In this document: one piece after another, positions 6,997-14,354 of the stretch
Layout: the number at the start of each line of letters is the position of its first letter
Position numbering within the stretch: position 1 is the first letter of the stretch
Source: Opitutia bacterium
Lineage (GTDB): Bacteria > Verrucomicrobiota > Verrucomicrobiae > Opitutales > UBA953
NCBI GenBank assembly: GCA_004558035.1
Contig: SFEJ01000032.1
Span: forward strand, 1-25,368
Direction: 5' to 3'
Length of the DNA: 25,368 nucleotides
Translations under genes and position numbers: made by a program
Notes under the pieces: model-generated
What the model saw: only the letters and a program-made list of their open reading frames with translations
What the model was told of the DNA's origin: nothing
Database searches by the model: none

Positions 6997-8007
6997 TCAC
7001 TTTTCCTGTTCTTCGGGCGCGGCGCCGAAGACGAGCGCCGTCGGATTGCTCTGCAGATAATCGGCGAACGCGCGCACGGAACGCGCGGCCTCGGCGAGCT
7101 GTTCGAGCGTGTCCGCGAAATCCTCGCTCAGGGAACCACGCGATCCGGTCAGCGACGCCCGCAGCGTCGCCGCGGTCGCGTCGATCTCCTCGAGCGTCGC
7201 GCGCAGTTCGTTCACGGCGGAGCGGAATTCGCCCGCGACCGGGTCGAAGCCGGATTCGATCTTTTCGGAGAACGCCGCCGCGCTGCGCGACAGCCGTTCC
7301 GCGTTGCCCAGGACGGACTGCAGCCGCGGGTCGGCGAGGAGCTTCTTTGCGGACTCGCTCGCCTGGACGACGTTCGCGTTGATCTTCTCGAACTCGATCG
7401 CCTCGATGCTCGCGTTCAGCTTGCCGAAGGTCTCCTGCACGGCGCCGGAAAAGCTCTTGAAGTCGATCTGCGAAAGGTTTTCCAGAATCCGCGCGACGGA
7501 GCCGATCATCTGCGCCATGTTGGAGGTGATCGTCGGAATTTCCGGATAGTCGTATTCGGCGTTCCCGCGCACGACGGCGGGCGTTCCCGGAAAATAGTCC
7601 AGCTCGACGTAGAGCATGCCCGTGAGGAGATTCGCCTGCTGGATGCGCGCGCGGAGCCCCTGCTCCACGCCGACCTGCAGCCGCCGCCGCACCTCTTCGT
7701 CGGAAATCGCGCGCCCGTCGCGGACGAAGGTCTCGTCGATCTCGATGACCACCGGAATGGCGCGCACGCCGCGGCTCTTTTCCTGAAAATGCACGAGAAT
7801 CTGCTGCACCTTGCCGATCTTGACGCCCTTGAACTTCACGTCCGAATTGAGCGTGAGCCCGTTGAGCGAGTCCGTGACGTATATGATGAACGGATACGAA
7901 CGCTTCGTGAACGTGAAGGAGCTGAAGGCGACGACGGCGGCGACGAGCAGCGCGAGCGCGCCGAGCACGAAGACGCCGATGAGCGAATGATTGACGGGTT
8001 TACTCAT
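6997..8007 (-). CDS. mlaD: MlaD/PqiB-like MCE-domain lipid transport protein
   Basis: This is the periplasmic substrate-binding component of an MlaFED-type lipid transporter. Of its 336 residues, one N-terminal membrane helix (about 9-28) precedes a single MCE domain (about 38-140) with GLTLNSDVKFKGVKIGKV and LRARIQQANLLTGMLYVELD. A long helical region (about 160-320) follows, which in relatives forms a tunnel or needle across the periplasm. The start ATG overlaps the mlaF stop by four bases (ATGA), showing translational coupling. The protein is longer than E. coli MlaD (about 180 residues), so the mode of bridging to the outer membrane probably differs. The symbol indicates family membership, not strict orthology. 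Confidence 0.88.
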   Translation of the reverse strand: MSKPVNHSLIGVFVLGALALLVAAVVAFSSFTFTKRSYPFIIYVTDSLNGLTLNSDVKFKGVKIGKVQQILVHFQEKSRGVRAIPVVIEIDETFVRDGRAISDEEVRRRLQVGVEQGLRARIQQANLLTGMLYVELDYFPGTPAVVRGNAEYDYPEIPTITSNMAQMIGSVARILENLSQIDFKSFSGAVQETFGKLNASIEAIEFEKINANVVQASESAKKLLADPRLQSVLGNAERLSRSAAAFSEKIESGFDPVAGEFRSAVNELRATLEEIDATAATLRASLTGSRGSLSEDFADTLEQLAEAARSVRAFADYLQSNPTALVFGAAPEEQEK

Positions 8008-8798
8008 TGTTGTCGGGGATTCGAAAGGGTGGAGGGCGCCGCCGGAAGCGTTCCCGCGCGCGTGAGAAATTCGCGTATCGCGGGCGAAGGCGGATCGTCG
8101 CGGAGCTTCCGCGGATCGCCGACGGCGCCGACGGTCTTCGTCGCCGTGTCCAGAAAAAGACAGCGGTCGCCGATCGCGAAGATGCTGTCCAGCTCGTGCG
8201 TGACGATGACGATCGTCGTGCCGAGCGAATCGCGGATGTTCAGCGTCAGATCGTCGAGCAGCTTGGAGCTAAGCGGATCGAGGCCTGCGCCGGGTTCGTC
8301 GAAAAAGAGGATTTCGGGATCGAGCGCGATCGCGCGCGCGATGGAGGCGCGCTTCGCCATGCCGCCGGAAATCTCCGAAGGATAGTAATTCTCGAAGCCG
8401 GAAAGCCCGACGAGCGCGAGCTTGTAGCGCGCGAGCTCGTCGCGTTCCCGCGGATTCAGCGTCGTGTACTCCTCGATCGGGAGCGCGACGTTTTCCAGCA
8501 GCGTCATGGACGACCACAGCGCCCCGCCCTGGTACATCACGCCGACGCGGCGCAGCAGCGCGTCGCGTTCCCGCAGGGCGGCCGCGCCGACGTTTTCGCC
8601 GAAAAGCCGGATTTCACCTTCCGCCGGGCTTTTCAGGCCGATGAGATGGCGCAGCAGCGTCGATTTCCCGCAGCCGCTCCCGCCCATGATGATGAAGATT
8701 TCGCCCGCGCGGACGTCGAAGTTCAGCCGCTCCATCACGACATGGGAGCCGTAGGCCATCTTCAGATTCCGGACGGATATGGGCGCGGGAACGTTCAT
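8004..8798 (-). CDS. mlaF: MlaF-like lipid transporter ATPase
   Basis: This is the cytoplasmic ATPase of the transporter, 264 residues. Motifs in order: Walker A GGSGCGKST (39-47), Q-loop Q90 in MYQGGALWSS, signature ISGGM (143-147), Walker B ILFFDEP (163-169) with GAGLDP, and H-loop H201. The SGGMAKR signature and the YQGGALWSS segment are typical of MlaF proteins. A Pro/Ser-rich C-terminal tail follows the core. Three bases separate it from the upstream permease gene, and its stop overlaps the mlaD start, so the three form one tight operon. It drives phospholipid movement between the membranes; direction is not deducible from sequence. Confidence 0.92.
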   Translation of the reverse strand: MNVPAPISVRNLKMAYGSHVVMERLNFDVRAGEIFIIMGGSGCGKSTLLRHLIGLKSPAEGEIRLFGENVGAAALRERDALLRRVGVMYQGGALWSSMTLLENVALPIEEYTTLNPRERDELARYKLALVGLSGFENYYPSEISGGMAKRASIARAIALDPEILFFDEPGAGLDPLSSKLLDDLTLNIRDSLGTTIVIVTHELDSIFAIGDRCLFLDTATKTVGAVGDPRKLRDDPPSPAIREFLTRAGTLPAAPSTLSNPRQQ

Positions 8799-8801
8799 CG
8801 C

Positions 8802-9971
8802 TCAGAATCCGATCGCGTTGAAGATCACGGCGAAGACGCCGTCGCCGATGACGATGAGCACCATGCCCAGCACCGCGGCGGACGTCGCCGCGCCGCCCAC
8901 GTCGAGAGAGCTCTTGCCCGCCGCCATTCCGCGGTGGCATCCCGCCCAGGCGACCATGAAGCCGAAGAAGAAGCTCTTGAGCACGCCGGAAAGCACGTGA
9001 TTCATGTTCAGCGTGACGACGATCTGCCGCCAGTACTGCTCCGGCGTGATGTCCATCGAGCCCATCACGAAAAGCCCGCCGAGCATGCCGACGCAGTCCG
9101 AATAAAGCGTGAGCAGCGGCAGCATCAGCGTCAGCGCGATCAGCCGCGGGAGCACGAGATATTCCACCGGATTGACGCCGAGGACGCGCAGCGCGGAAAT
9201 CTCCTCGCTCGCCTGCATGCTCCCGATCTGCGCCGCGAACGCCGAACCCGTGCGCCCGCACATGATGACGCTCGTCATAATCACGCCCATTTCGCGCGTC
9301 ATCGCGAGCGCGATCAGGCTCGCGACGTAGATTACCGCGCCGAACTGCTGCAGCTGCATCGAGCCGATGTAGGCGAGAATCATGCCCGTGATGAAGGAGA
9401 TCAGCGTAATGATCGGCAGCGCGTTCACGCCGCATTCCTCGATGAAATAAACCACGTCGCGCCAGCGGAAACGCGCCTTGCCGCCGAAGAGGCGCGCGAC
9501 GGCAATCGCGGTCTCGCCGAGAAAGCTCAGCGCGCGGTCGGCGTCGCGGAAGACTTTTTCGCCCCAGCGTCCGACGCGCGCCGTGAACGCCGAATCCTCC
9601 CCGCGCTCGGCTTCCGGCGGGCGCCGGTTCGCGAGCGTGAGGTCGATTAGCTTCGCGACGTCCGCGGGCAAGGTCTCGCGGGCGAAGACAATCCCGCGTT
9701 CGGCGCACAGCGCCGCACAGCGGATGACGTAGCAGACCAGGCTCGAATCGAAGCGTTCGAGCGCGGAACAGTCGAAGCGGAGCGTTCCCGCGCGCGTTCC
9801 CGGAGCGAGCCCCGCCAGGGCAGCCTCGAGCGTGCGCGTGTCGGAAAGCCCGTCGGCGAGCGCCCATGCGCCGGCGATCCGGGCTTCGAGCACGACGCCG
9901 CGCGCGTCCGTCTCCTTCGCCGAAACGGGAACGGGCGGCCGCGCGCAGGACTGTTTTTTCGAGGTTTTCAC
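8802..9971 (-). CDS. mlaE: MlaE-like permease with fused N-terminal STAS domain
   Basis: This is the inner-membrane permease of the lipid transporter, 389 residues against about 260 for E. coli MlaE. The extra N-terminal part (about 25-112) looks like a STAS domain with LRFDCSALERFDSSLVCYVI. It would do the job of the separate MlaB protein. The MlaE core (about 140-389) has several membrane helices and the conserved stretch AMTREMGVIMTSVIMCGRTG then SAFAAQIGSMQASEEISAL and RVLGVNP. The start is GTG at 9971, supported by AGGA about nine bases upstream. It heads the mlaE-mlaF-mlaD-lipoprotein operon. No mlaC-like periplasmic carrier gene is nearby. Confidence 0.92.
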   Translation of the reverse strand: MKTSKKQSCARPPVPVSAKETDARGVVLEARIAGAWALADGLSDTRTLEAALAGLAPGTRAGTLRFDCSALERFDSSLVCYVIRCAALCAERGIVFARETLPADVAKLIDLTLANRRPPEAERGEDSAFTARVGRWGEKVFRDADRALSFLGETAIAVARLFGGKARFRWRDVVYFIEECGVNALPIITLISFITGMILAYIGSMQLQQFGAVIYVASLIALAMTREMGVIMTSVIMCGRTGSAFAAQIGSMQASEEISALRVLGVNPVEYLVLPRLIALTLMLPLLTLYSDCVGMLGGLFVMGSMDITPEQYWRQIVVTLNMNHVLSGVLKSFFFGFMVAWAGCHRGMAAGKSSLDVGGAATSAAVLGMVLIVIGDGVFAVIFNAIGF

Positions 9972-10007
9972 GAAAGAAAATTCCTGTGTCGAAGCCTAAG
10001 AAGCCGC

Positions 10008-10031
10008 CTCGCCCTTGGCGAGAGATTTTTT
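10008..10031 (+). terminator. Intrinsic terminator-like hairpin on the + strand
   Basis: CTCGCC-CTT-GGCGAG followed by AGA and six T. It has the textbook form for the + strand, yet the genes on both sides (clpX ending, mlaE starting) are on the minus strand. It may stop antisense transcripts. Read in the minus direction the stem has no T-run, so it is a poor terminator for clpX. Confidence 0.4.
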
Positions 10032-10045
10032 GCCCGCGCGCGGGC
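10032..10045. repeat. GC palindrome after clpX
   Basis: GCCCGCGCGCGGGC, a perfect 14-base palindrome a few bases beyond the clpX stop. It is similar to the palindrome at 5816-5829. It may form a 3' hairpin on the clpX transcript; on that strand A6, not T6, follows. Confidence 0.35.
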
Positions 10046-10051
10046 GCCGGT

Positions 10052-11401
10052 TCACTCGATCGTCGGGGAGGCGAGACCGTTCACGACGTCGGCGGTGACG
10101 ACGACGCGGCGGACGTTCCCGCGGTTCGGAAGCTCGTACATCGTGTCGAGCATGAACTTTTCCAGAATCGAGCGCAGACCGCGCGCGCCCGTGCCGAGCG
10201 CGATCGCCTTCTTCGCAACGGCGGCGACGGCGGCGTCCTCGAAGACGAGCTCGACGCCCTCCATCGCGAAGAGCTTGCGGAACTGCTTCACGAGCGCGTT
10301 CTTCGGGCGCGTGAGAATGTGCTCCAGGTCCTTCTGCGTAAGCTGCGAGAGCGCGGAAACGACGGGCAGACGGCCGATGAACTCGGGAATCATGCCGAAC
10401 TCGAAGAGGTCTTCCGGCTGAAGCTCCGCCATGATCTGCTCGGCGGAAAGCGTCGCGCCGGTCTTTTCCGAGACGTCGAATCCGAGGAACTTGTTGCCGA
10501 TGCGCGAGCCGATGATGCGGTCGAGCCCGACGAAGGCGCCGCCGCAGATGAAGAGAATGTTCGACGTGTCGATCTGCACGTATTTCTGGTCGGGGTGCTT
10601 GCGCCCGCCGTTCGGCGGCACGTTGCTGAGCGTGCCTTCGATGATCTTGAGCAGCGCCTGCTGCACGCCTTCGCCGGAGACGTCGCGCGTGAGCGAGGCG
10701 GAATCGCCCTTGCGGCCGATTTTGTCGATTTCGTCAACATAGACGATGCCGGTCTCGGCGCGCTTCACGTCGCCGTCCGCCGCCTGGAGCAGGCGCACGA
10801 GAATGTTCTCCACGTCGTCGCCGACATAGCCCGCCTGGGTGAGCGTCGTCGCGTCCGCGATGGCGAAAGGCACGTCGAGCACGCGCGCGAGCGTCTTGGC
10901 GAGCAGCGTCTTGCCGCAGCCCGTGGGGCCGATGACGAGAATGTTGCTCTTTTCGACTTCGACGTCGCGGAGCTCGTCGCCGGCGGAGGCGGGCGTTCCC
11001 GCGGGAACGGGCTCGGCGGCGGCGTTCCCGAAGAGCTTGTCGTTCAGGCGCTTGTAGTGGTTGTAGACGGCGACGGAAAGGACCTTCTTCGCCTGCGACT
11101 GGCCGATGACGTAATCGTCGAGCACAGCGCGGATTTCCGCCGGTTTTCTGAGCGCGATGGGCTTGAGCGGCTGCGGCTCGGGCTTCTGCTCGGTGCGCAT
11201 CTTCGCGGCGGTCGCGGCGACCTTGGCGGGCGTCATGGGCTCGGCGGCGGCGTTCTTGCGCGCGCTCTGGCCCTCGGTCATTTCGACGCAGAGCTTGGCG
11301 CACTCGTCGCAGATGTTGGCGCCGTCGGGTCCGATGATGAGGATTCCGACTTCGCTGCGGGAACGCCCGCAGAACGCGCATTTGGGTTCGTCTTTGGCCA
11401 T
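10052..11401 (-). CDS. clpX: ATP-dependent Clp protease ATP-binding subunit ClpX
   Basis: ClpX unfolds tagged proteins and feeds them to ClpP. All key parts of the 449 residues are present: the zinc-binding N-terminal domain with C8, C11, C31, C34; Walker A GPTGCGKT (158-165); pore loop GYVGDD (191-196); Walker B IVYVDE (219-224); the RKH loop in GGRKHP; the ClpP-docking loop as LGF (306-308) instead of IGF; and sensor 2 GARGLR (405-410). Two Ala/Pro-rich linkers stand out, at about 50-80 and 126-142. The second contains VPAGT, encoded by an exact palindromic pair of the dispersed octamer. The gene follows clpP on the same strand after 104 bases that hold a repeat element. No Shine-Dalgarno precedes the ATG. 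Confidence 0.97.
   Translation of the reverse strand: MAKDEPKCAFCGRSRSEVGILIIGPDGANICDECAKLCVEMTEGQSARKNAAAEPMTPAKVAATAAKMRTEQKPEPQPLKPIALRKPAEIRAVLDDYVIGQSQAKKVLSVAVYNHYKRLNDKLFGNAAAEPVPAGTPASAGDELRDVEVEKSNILVIGPTGCGKTLLAKTLARVLDVPFAIADATTLTQAGYVGDDVENILVRLLQAADGDVKRAETGIVYVDEIDKIGRKGDSASLTRDVSGEGVQQALLKIIEGTLSNVPPNGGRKHPDQKYVQIDTSNILFICGGAFVGLDRIIGSRIGNKFLGFDVSEKTGATLSAEQIMAELQPEDLFEFGMIPEFIGRLPVVSALSQLTQKDLEHILTRPKNALVKQFRKLFAMEGVELVFEDAAVAAVAKKAIALGTGARGLRSILEKFMLDTMYELPNRGNVRRVVVTADVVNGLASPTIE
10994..11009. repeat. Head-to-head octamer pair, 16-base perfect palindrome inside clpX
   Basis: CGTTCCCGCGGGAACG joins the two orientations of the dispersed octamer into one perfect palindrome. 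In clpX it encodes V132-P-A-G-T136 of a variable linker, a place where extra residues are likely tolerated. Confidence 0.8.
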
Positions 11402-11418
11402 TGGGAAAGAAGATTTTT

Positions 11419-11497
11419 AACCGCAAATGAACACGGATTCACGCGAATTTTTCGGATGCATTTCGTTCATTCGTGAAAATTCGTGCAATTCGTGGTT
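11419..11497. repeat. Imperfect inverted repeat with TTCGTG units between clpP and clpX
   Basis: The right arm reads TTCATTCGTG-AAAATTCGTG-CAATTCGTGGTT, three TTCGTG units about ten bases apart. The left arm begins AACCGCAAATGAACACGG and continues with ACGCGAATTTTT. It resembles the reverse complement of the right arm: both outer ends start AACC-C-AAT and lead into CACG. The A/T-rich composition contrasts with the genes. From memory, similar ATTCGTG...ATTCGTGGTT sequences are common between genes in several phyla. It may fold into an RNA hairpin that sets the clpP to clpX ratio, or it may be a mobile-repeat remnant. Confidence 0.55.
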
Positions 11498-11505
11498 TCT
11501 CAAAA

Positions 11506-12093
11506 TCATTGCTTCGGAGTGATTACTGTGTCGACGATTCCGTAGTCGAGCGCTTCCTGCGCGGTCATGTAGTGGTCGCGGTCGGAGTCCTTGGCGATCT
11601 GCTCGACGGACTTGCCCGTGTGTCTGGCGAGAACGCGGTTGAGCGTCTCGCGCCAGCGCAGAATCTCCTTCGCGGCGATGGAAATGTCCGACGCCTGCCC
11701 GCCCGCGCCGCCGCTGGGCTGGTGAATCATCACGCTCGAGTTCGGGAGCGCGTAGCGCTTGCCCTTCGTGCCTCCGGCGAGCAGCACCGTGCCCATCGAC
11801 GCCGCCATGCCGACGCAGTACGTGACGACGTCGCACTTCAGAAACTGCATCGTGTCGTAGATCGCCATGCCCGCGGTGACGCTCCCGCCCGGCGAATTGA
11901 TGTACACGTGGATGTCCTTCTTCGGGTCCTCCATCTGCAGGAAAAGCATCTGCGCGATGACGGCGTTCGCCACTTCGTCGTAAATGGGCGAGCCGAGGAA
12001 GATGATGCGGTCTTTGAGCAGACGGCTGTAAATGTCCCACGACCTCTCGCCGCGGGCGTCGCGTTCGACGACGCTGGGAATGATGTAGCTCAT
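11506..12093 (-). CDS. clpP: ATP-dependent Clp protease proteolytic subunit ClpP
   Basis: ClpP is the serine protease barrel that degrades proteins delivered by ClpX. The 195-residue length is standard. The catalytic triad is S99 in GMAASMG, H124 in MIHQPSGG and D173 in DRDHY, with spacings of 25 and 49 residues as in B. subtilis ClpP. INSPGGSVTAGMAIYDTMQ at about 65-83 is the conserved oxyanion and handle region. The frame stays open far upstream on this strand, but homology starts at MSYIIPSVVERDARGERSWD, so ATG 12093 is chosen. The gene contains no copy of the dispersed octamer, consistent with strong protein constraint. It precedes clpX; no tig gene is upstream. Confidence 0.97.
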   Translation of the reverse strand: MSYIIPSVVERDARGERSWDIYSRLLKDRIIFLGSPIYDEVANAVIAQMLFLQMEDPKKDIHVYINSPGGSVTAGMAIYDTMQFLKCDVVTYCVGMAASMGTVLLAGGTKGKRYALPNSSVMIHQPSGGAGGQASDISIAAKEILRWRETLNRVLARHTGKSVEQIAKDSDRDHYMTAQEALDYGIVDTVITPKQ

Positions 12094-12120
12094 GATTCGG
12101 GAAAAAAATTTTGAGGAAGG

Positions 12121-12149
12121 ACGATACTGCAATTCGCGTGCCGCGACAA
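12121..12149 (-). promoter_or_regulatory. Possible clpP promoter
   Basis: On the minus strand, TTGTCG (12149-12144) and TATCGT (12126-12121) are separated by exactly 17 bases, each matching the sigma-70 consensus at four of six positions. The spacing to the clpP ATG leaves a leader of about 20 bases. This is plausible but weak. Confidence 0.35.
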
Positions 12150-12187
12150 ATTGAAATTTGGCGGGCGGCCGGGCGCGTCGTCTCCTT

Positions 12188-12229
12188 AAACGTTTCGAGA
12201 CGCGGCTTTCGTCGCGTCCCGAAACGTTT
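12188..12229 (-). terminator. Long hairpin between beta-galactosidase gene and clpP
   Basis: AAACGTTTCG-A-GACGCG pairs with CGCGTC-C-CGAAACGTTT around an eight-base loop: 16 pairs and one mismatch. The outer ends are A3 and T3. It lies 20 bases beyond the beta-galactosidase stop and upstream of the clpP promoter region. It therefore probably ends the beta-galactosidase transcript and insulates clpP. The T-run is short, so termination efficiency is uncertain. Confidence 0.6.
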
Positions 12230-12248
12230 CCGAAGCGCCGCGCGCGCC

Positions 12249-14210
12249 TCACCACTGATTGTTCAGGTTCTTGGTCTTGACGTCGTTCATGTCGAAGTTG
12301 CGCGTCTCGCAGCCGCGGATCGGCGCGGGAGACGTGCGCTCGAACTCGACGACGTCCACGACGTTCGCGCCCTTCTTGAGGAACGGCGCCGGGCAGTAGA
12401 GACGCAGCTGCGGGCCGACGGGCTTGCCGTCGGGCGTGCGGCTCCAGTAGCGGCCGAGATTGTGCCCGTTGACGTAGAGCACGCCCTTGCCCCACTGCGC
12501 CATGTCGAGGAACGTGTCGGCGGGCTTGTTCAGCGTGAACGTGCCGCGGAAGTGCGCGCCGGGCATGTCCTTGTCCTGCGCCTTCGCCTTCTGCGCGTTC
12601 ACGACGGATTCCTCCGAAAGCGTCTTGGGCACAACGGTCCATTTCTTGAGCGGGGCGCCGTCGAGCTTCACTTCGCCGACGATGCCCTTGCGGTCGCTCT
12701 CCATCGTGCCGCCGTAGTTGATGTGTCCCATGCCCTCGACCATGATTTCGAGCTGCGCGGGCTTTGCGCGCGCGGGAACGGCGATGTCCGTCTTCTTCAT
12801 GCGGCGGTCGACGGTCGCGATGAGCTTGCCGTCGAGATAGACGTGCGCGTAGTCGTGAATGCCGTCGTAGCTGAGCGTTCCCGCCGCGCCCGCGGGAACG
12901 GTCGTGCGGTAGAACGCGAGCCCCTGGTTCTGACCGAACGCCTCGAAGTACGGCGCGTCGTTGAACCTGCCGCCGTTCTTGAGCGGCTGAAGGTTGTCTC
13001 GCAGATTGGCGAAGAACTTGGGCGTGAACTCCTTGACTTCCGTGACGGGAATCGGCTTCGGGAGCGCGGGGAGCTTTTCCTTGCCCTTGAGCGCGTTCGC
13101 GATGATTTCGCGGTACTGATGATATTCCTTCGTCGGGCGCCCCTGCTCGTCGATGGGCGAGCCGTAGTCGTAGCTCGTCAGGTCGGTGTGGTAGTCGCCG
13201 CCGAACTCCTTGCGCGGGTCGTTGTTCGCGCCCGCGGTGAAGCCGAAGTTCGTGCCGCCGTGCACGGGGAAGACGCTGAACGAGCGCCCCGTCTCCATGT
13301 ACCAGCGGATATTGCCGGAAAGGTTGGTCGGGTTCCAGTTGCCCTCGCCCCAGCGGCGCAGCCAGCCCGGATACGTCTCGGAGGAAAACACGGGAACGCC
13401 GGGATTCTTTTCGTTGGCGGTTTTCCAGTGGTTGTCGTTCGTTCCCGGGTCGAGCCCGACGGCGACGTCCTTGTCCGGATAAATCAGCCCGCCGAGGTGG
13501 TAGTGCGAGGCGCCGTCGGACATGTAGAACGGCCCGAAGCCCTCCTTTTCCCAAAATTCCTTGAGCCATTTCAGATACGAGGCCTCCTTGCGCGGCCAGC
13601 TCCCGTATTCGTTCTCGATCTGCGTCATCAGAATCGGGCCGCCGTTCTTCGCGAGGAACGGCCTGGCGATCTTCGCCATCTCCTTCAGGTAGCGCGTCTG
13701 CGCCTTCATGAAGTTCTTGTCGGAGACGGTGCGGATCTTCGCGCCCTTTTCCTTGAGCAGATACGAGGGCAGCCCGCCGAAGTCCCACTCGCCGCAGATG
13801 TACGGGCCGGGGCGGAAAAGCACCCACATGCCGTTTTCCTGGCAGAGACGGAGAAACGCGGCGATGTCGCGGTTGCCCGTCTTGAAGTCGAAGGTGCCGT
13901 CGGGCTGCTCGAAGTCGTTCCACATGGTGTAGAACGCGATCGTGTTCAGCCCCATCGCCTTGCACATCTTGATGCGGTGATCCCAGTATTCGCGCGGAAT
14001 TCGCTGCGGGTGCATTTCGCCGCCGCGGATCTGGAACGGCTTCCCGTCGAGCAGGAAGATGCCGTCGTTTTTGTTCGCCGGATTTTCCGCGAACTCGAAC
14101 TTCACGGCCTTCGGCGCCTTCTTCTGCTGCGCGAACGCGGCGGGAACGCCGGAAGACAGCGCGAGCGTTCCGGCGAGCAGTGCAATGACAAGTTTGGAGA
14201 TTTTCTTCAT
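12249..14210 (-). CDS. Secreted beta-galactosidase, glycoside hydrolase family 35
   Basis: This enzyme would remove terminal beta-galactose residues from glycans outside the cytoplasm. The start ATG 14210 gives MKKISKLVIALLAGTLALSS and then GVPAAFAQQ, a Sec signal with likely cleavage after AFA (residue 27). The catalytic domain (about 45-380) shows the GH35 run FLLDGKPFQIRGGEMHPQRI, TMWNDFEQPDGTFDF and FRPGPYICGEWDFGGLP. QIENEYG carries acid/base E201, and SSETYPGW carries nucleophile E278. The C-terminal half holds beta-sandwich, galactose-binding-like segments with VYVNGHNLGRYW near the end. The 653-residue length is ordinary for the family. A longer in-frame start exists upstream but would bury the signal peptide. 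The gene stands alone, with a tandem repeat before it and a hairpin after it. Substrate is inferred from family only. Confidence 0.92.
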   Translation of the reverse strand: MKKISKLVIALLAGTLALSSGVPAAFAQQKKAPKAVKFEFAENPANKNDGIFLLDGKPFQIRGGEMHPQRIPREYWDHRIKMCKAMGLNTIAFYTMWNDFEQPDGTFDFKTGNRDIAAFLRLCQENGMWVLFRPGPYICGEWDFGGLPSYLLKEKGAKIRTVSDKNFMKAQTRYLKEMAKIARPFLAKNGGPILMTQIENEYGSWPRKEASYLKWLKEFWEKEGFGPFYMSDGASHYHLGGLIYPDKDVAVGLDPGTNDNHWKTANEKNPGVPVFSSETYPGWLRRWGEGNWNPTNLSGNIRWYMETGRSFSVFPVHGGTNFGFTAGANNDPRKEFGGDYHTDLTSYDYGSPIDEQGRPTKEYHQYREIIANALKGKEKLPALPKPIPVTEVKEFTPKFFANLRDNLQPLKNGGRFNDAPYFEAFGQNQGLAFYRTTVPAGAAGTLSYDGIHDYAHVYLDGKLIATVDRRMKKTDIAVPARAKPAQLEIMVEGMGHINYGGTMESDRKGIVGEVKLDGAPLKKWTVVPKTLSEESVVNAQKAKAQDKDMPGAHFRGTFTLNKPADTFLDMAQWGKGVLYVNGHNLGRYWSRTPDGKPVGPQLRLYCPAPFLKKGANVVDVVEFERTSPAPIRGCETRNFDMNDVKTKNLNNQW

Positions 14211-14217
14211 GGTTTTT

Positions 14218-14238
14218 AAGGGGATTGAAAAGGGGATT
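14218..14238. promoter_or_regulatory. Tandem AAGGGGATT repeat just upstream of beta-galactosidase start
   Basis: AAGGGGATT occurs at 14218-14226 and again at 14230-14238, 12 bases apart, only eight bases from the ATG on the minus strand. Further out (14248-14280) is an A/T-rich run of repeated GATT-T-rich units. A possible promoter, TTGATT then 17 bases then TTCAAT, spans both. The pair could be an operator or just local repetition. A small CGCC-GAG-GGCG-T5 stem on the + strand is at 14283-14298. The octamer CGTTCCCG at 14313-14320 completes the gap to nadC. Confidence 0.3.
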
Positions 14239-14354
14239 ACGGGGAGAATCAAAAAAATCAAAGAATCTGAAAAATCAAGCGGCGCCGAGGGCGTTTTTCG
14301 TGGACCGAAGCGCGTTCCCGAAATCCGCCCCGGACCGCCTGAGCTTTTCGCGTC

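Noticed and set aside
11466..11497. A CRISPR array, because of three TTCGTG units
   Set aside because: The units are six bases at ~10-base spacing, with no spacers and no cas genes.
11506..13965. A single 819-residue minus-strand protein containing ClpP at its end
   Set aside because: Only the last 195 residues are ClpP. The rest is out of frame with the beta-galactosidase gene and is low-complexity Arg-rich translation.
12111..14219. A 702-codon open frame on the + strand opposite the beta-galactosidase gene
   Set aside because: It is Arg/Val/Ala-rich with no domain and mirrors a well-supported GH35 gene. Long antisense frames are expected in GC-rich DNA with GC-rich third positions.
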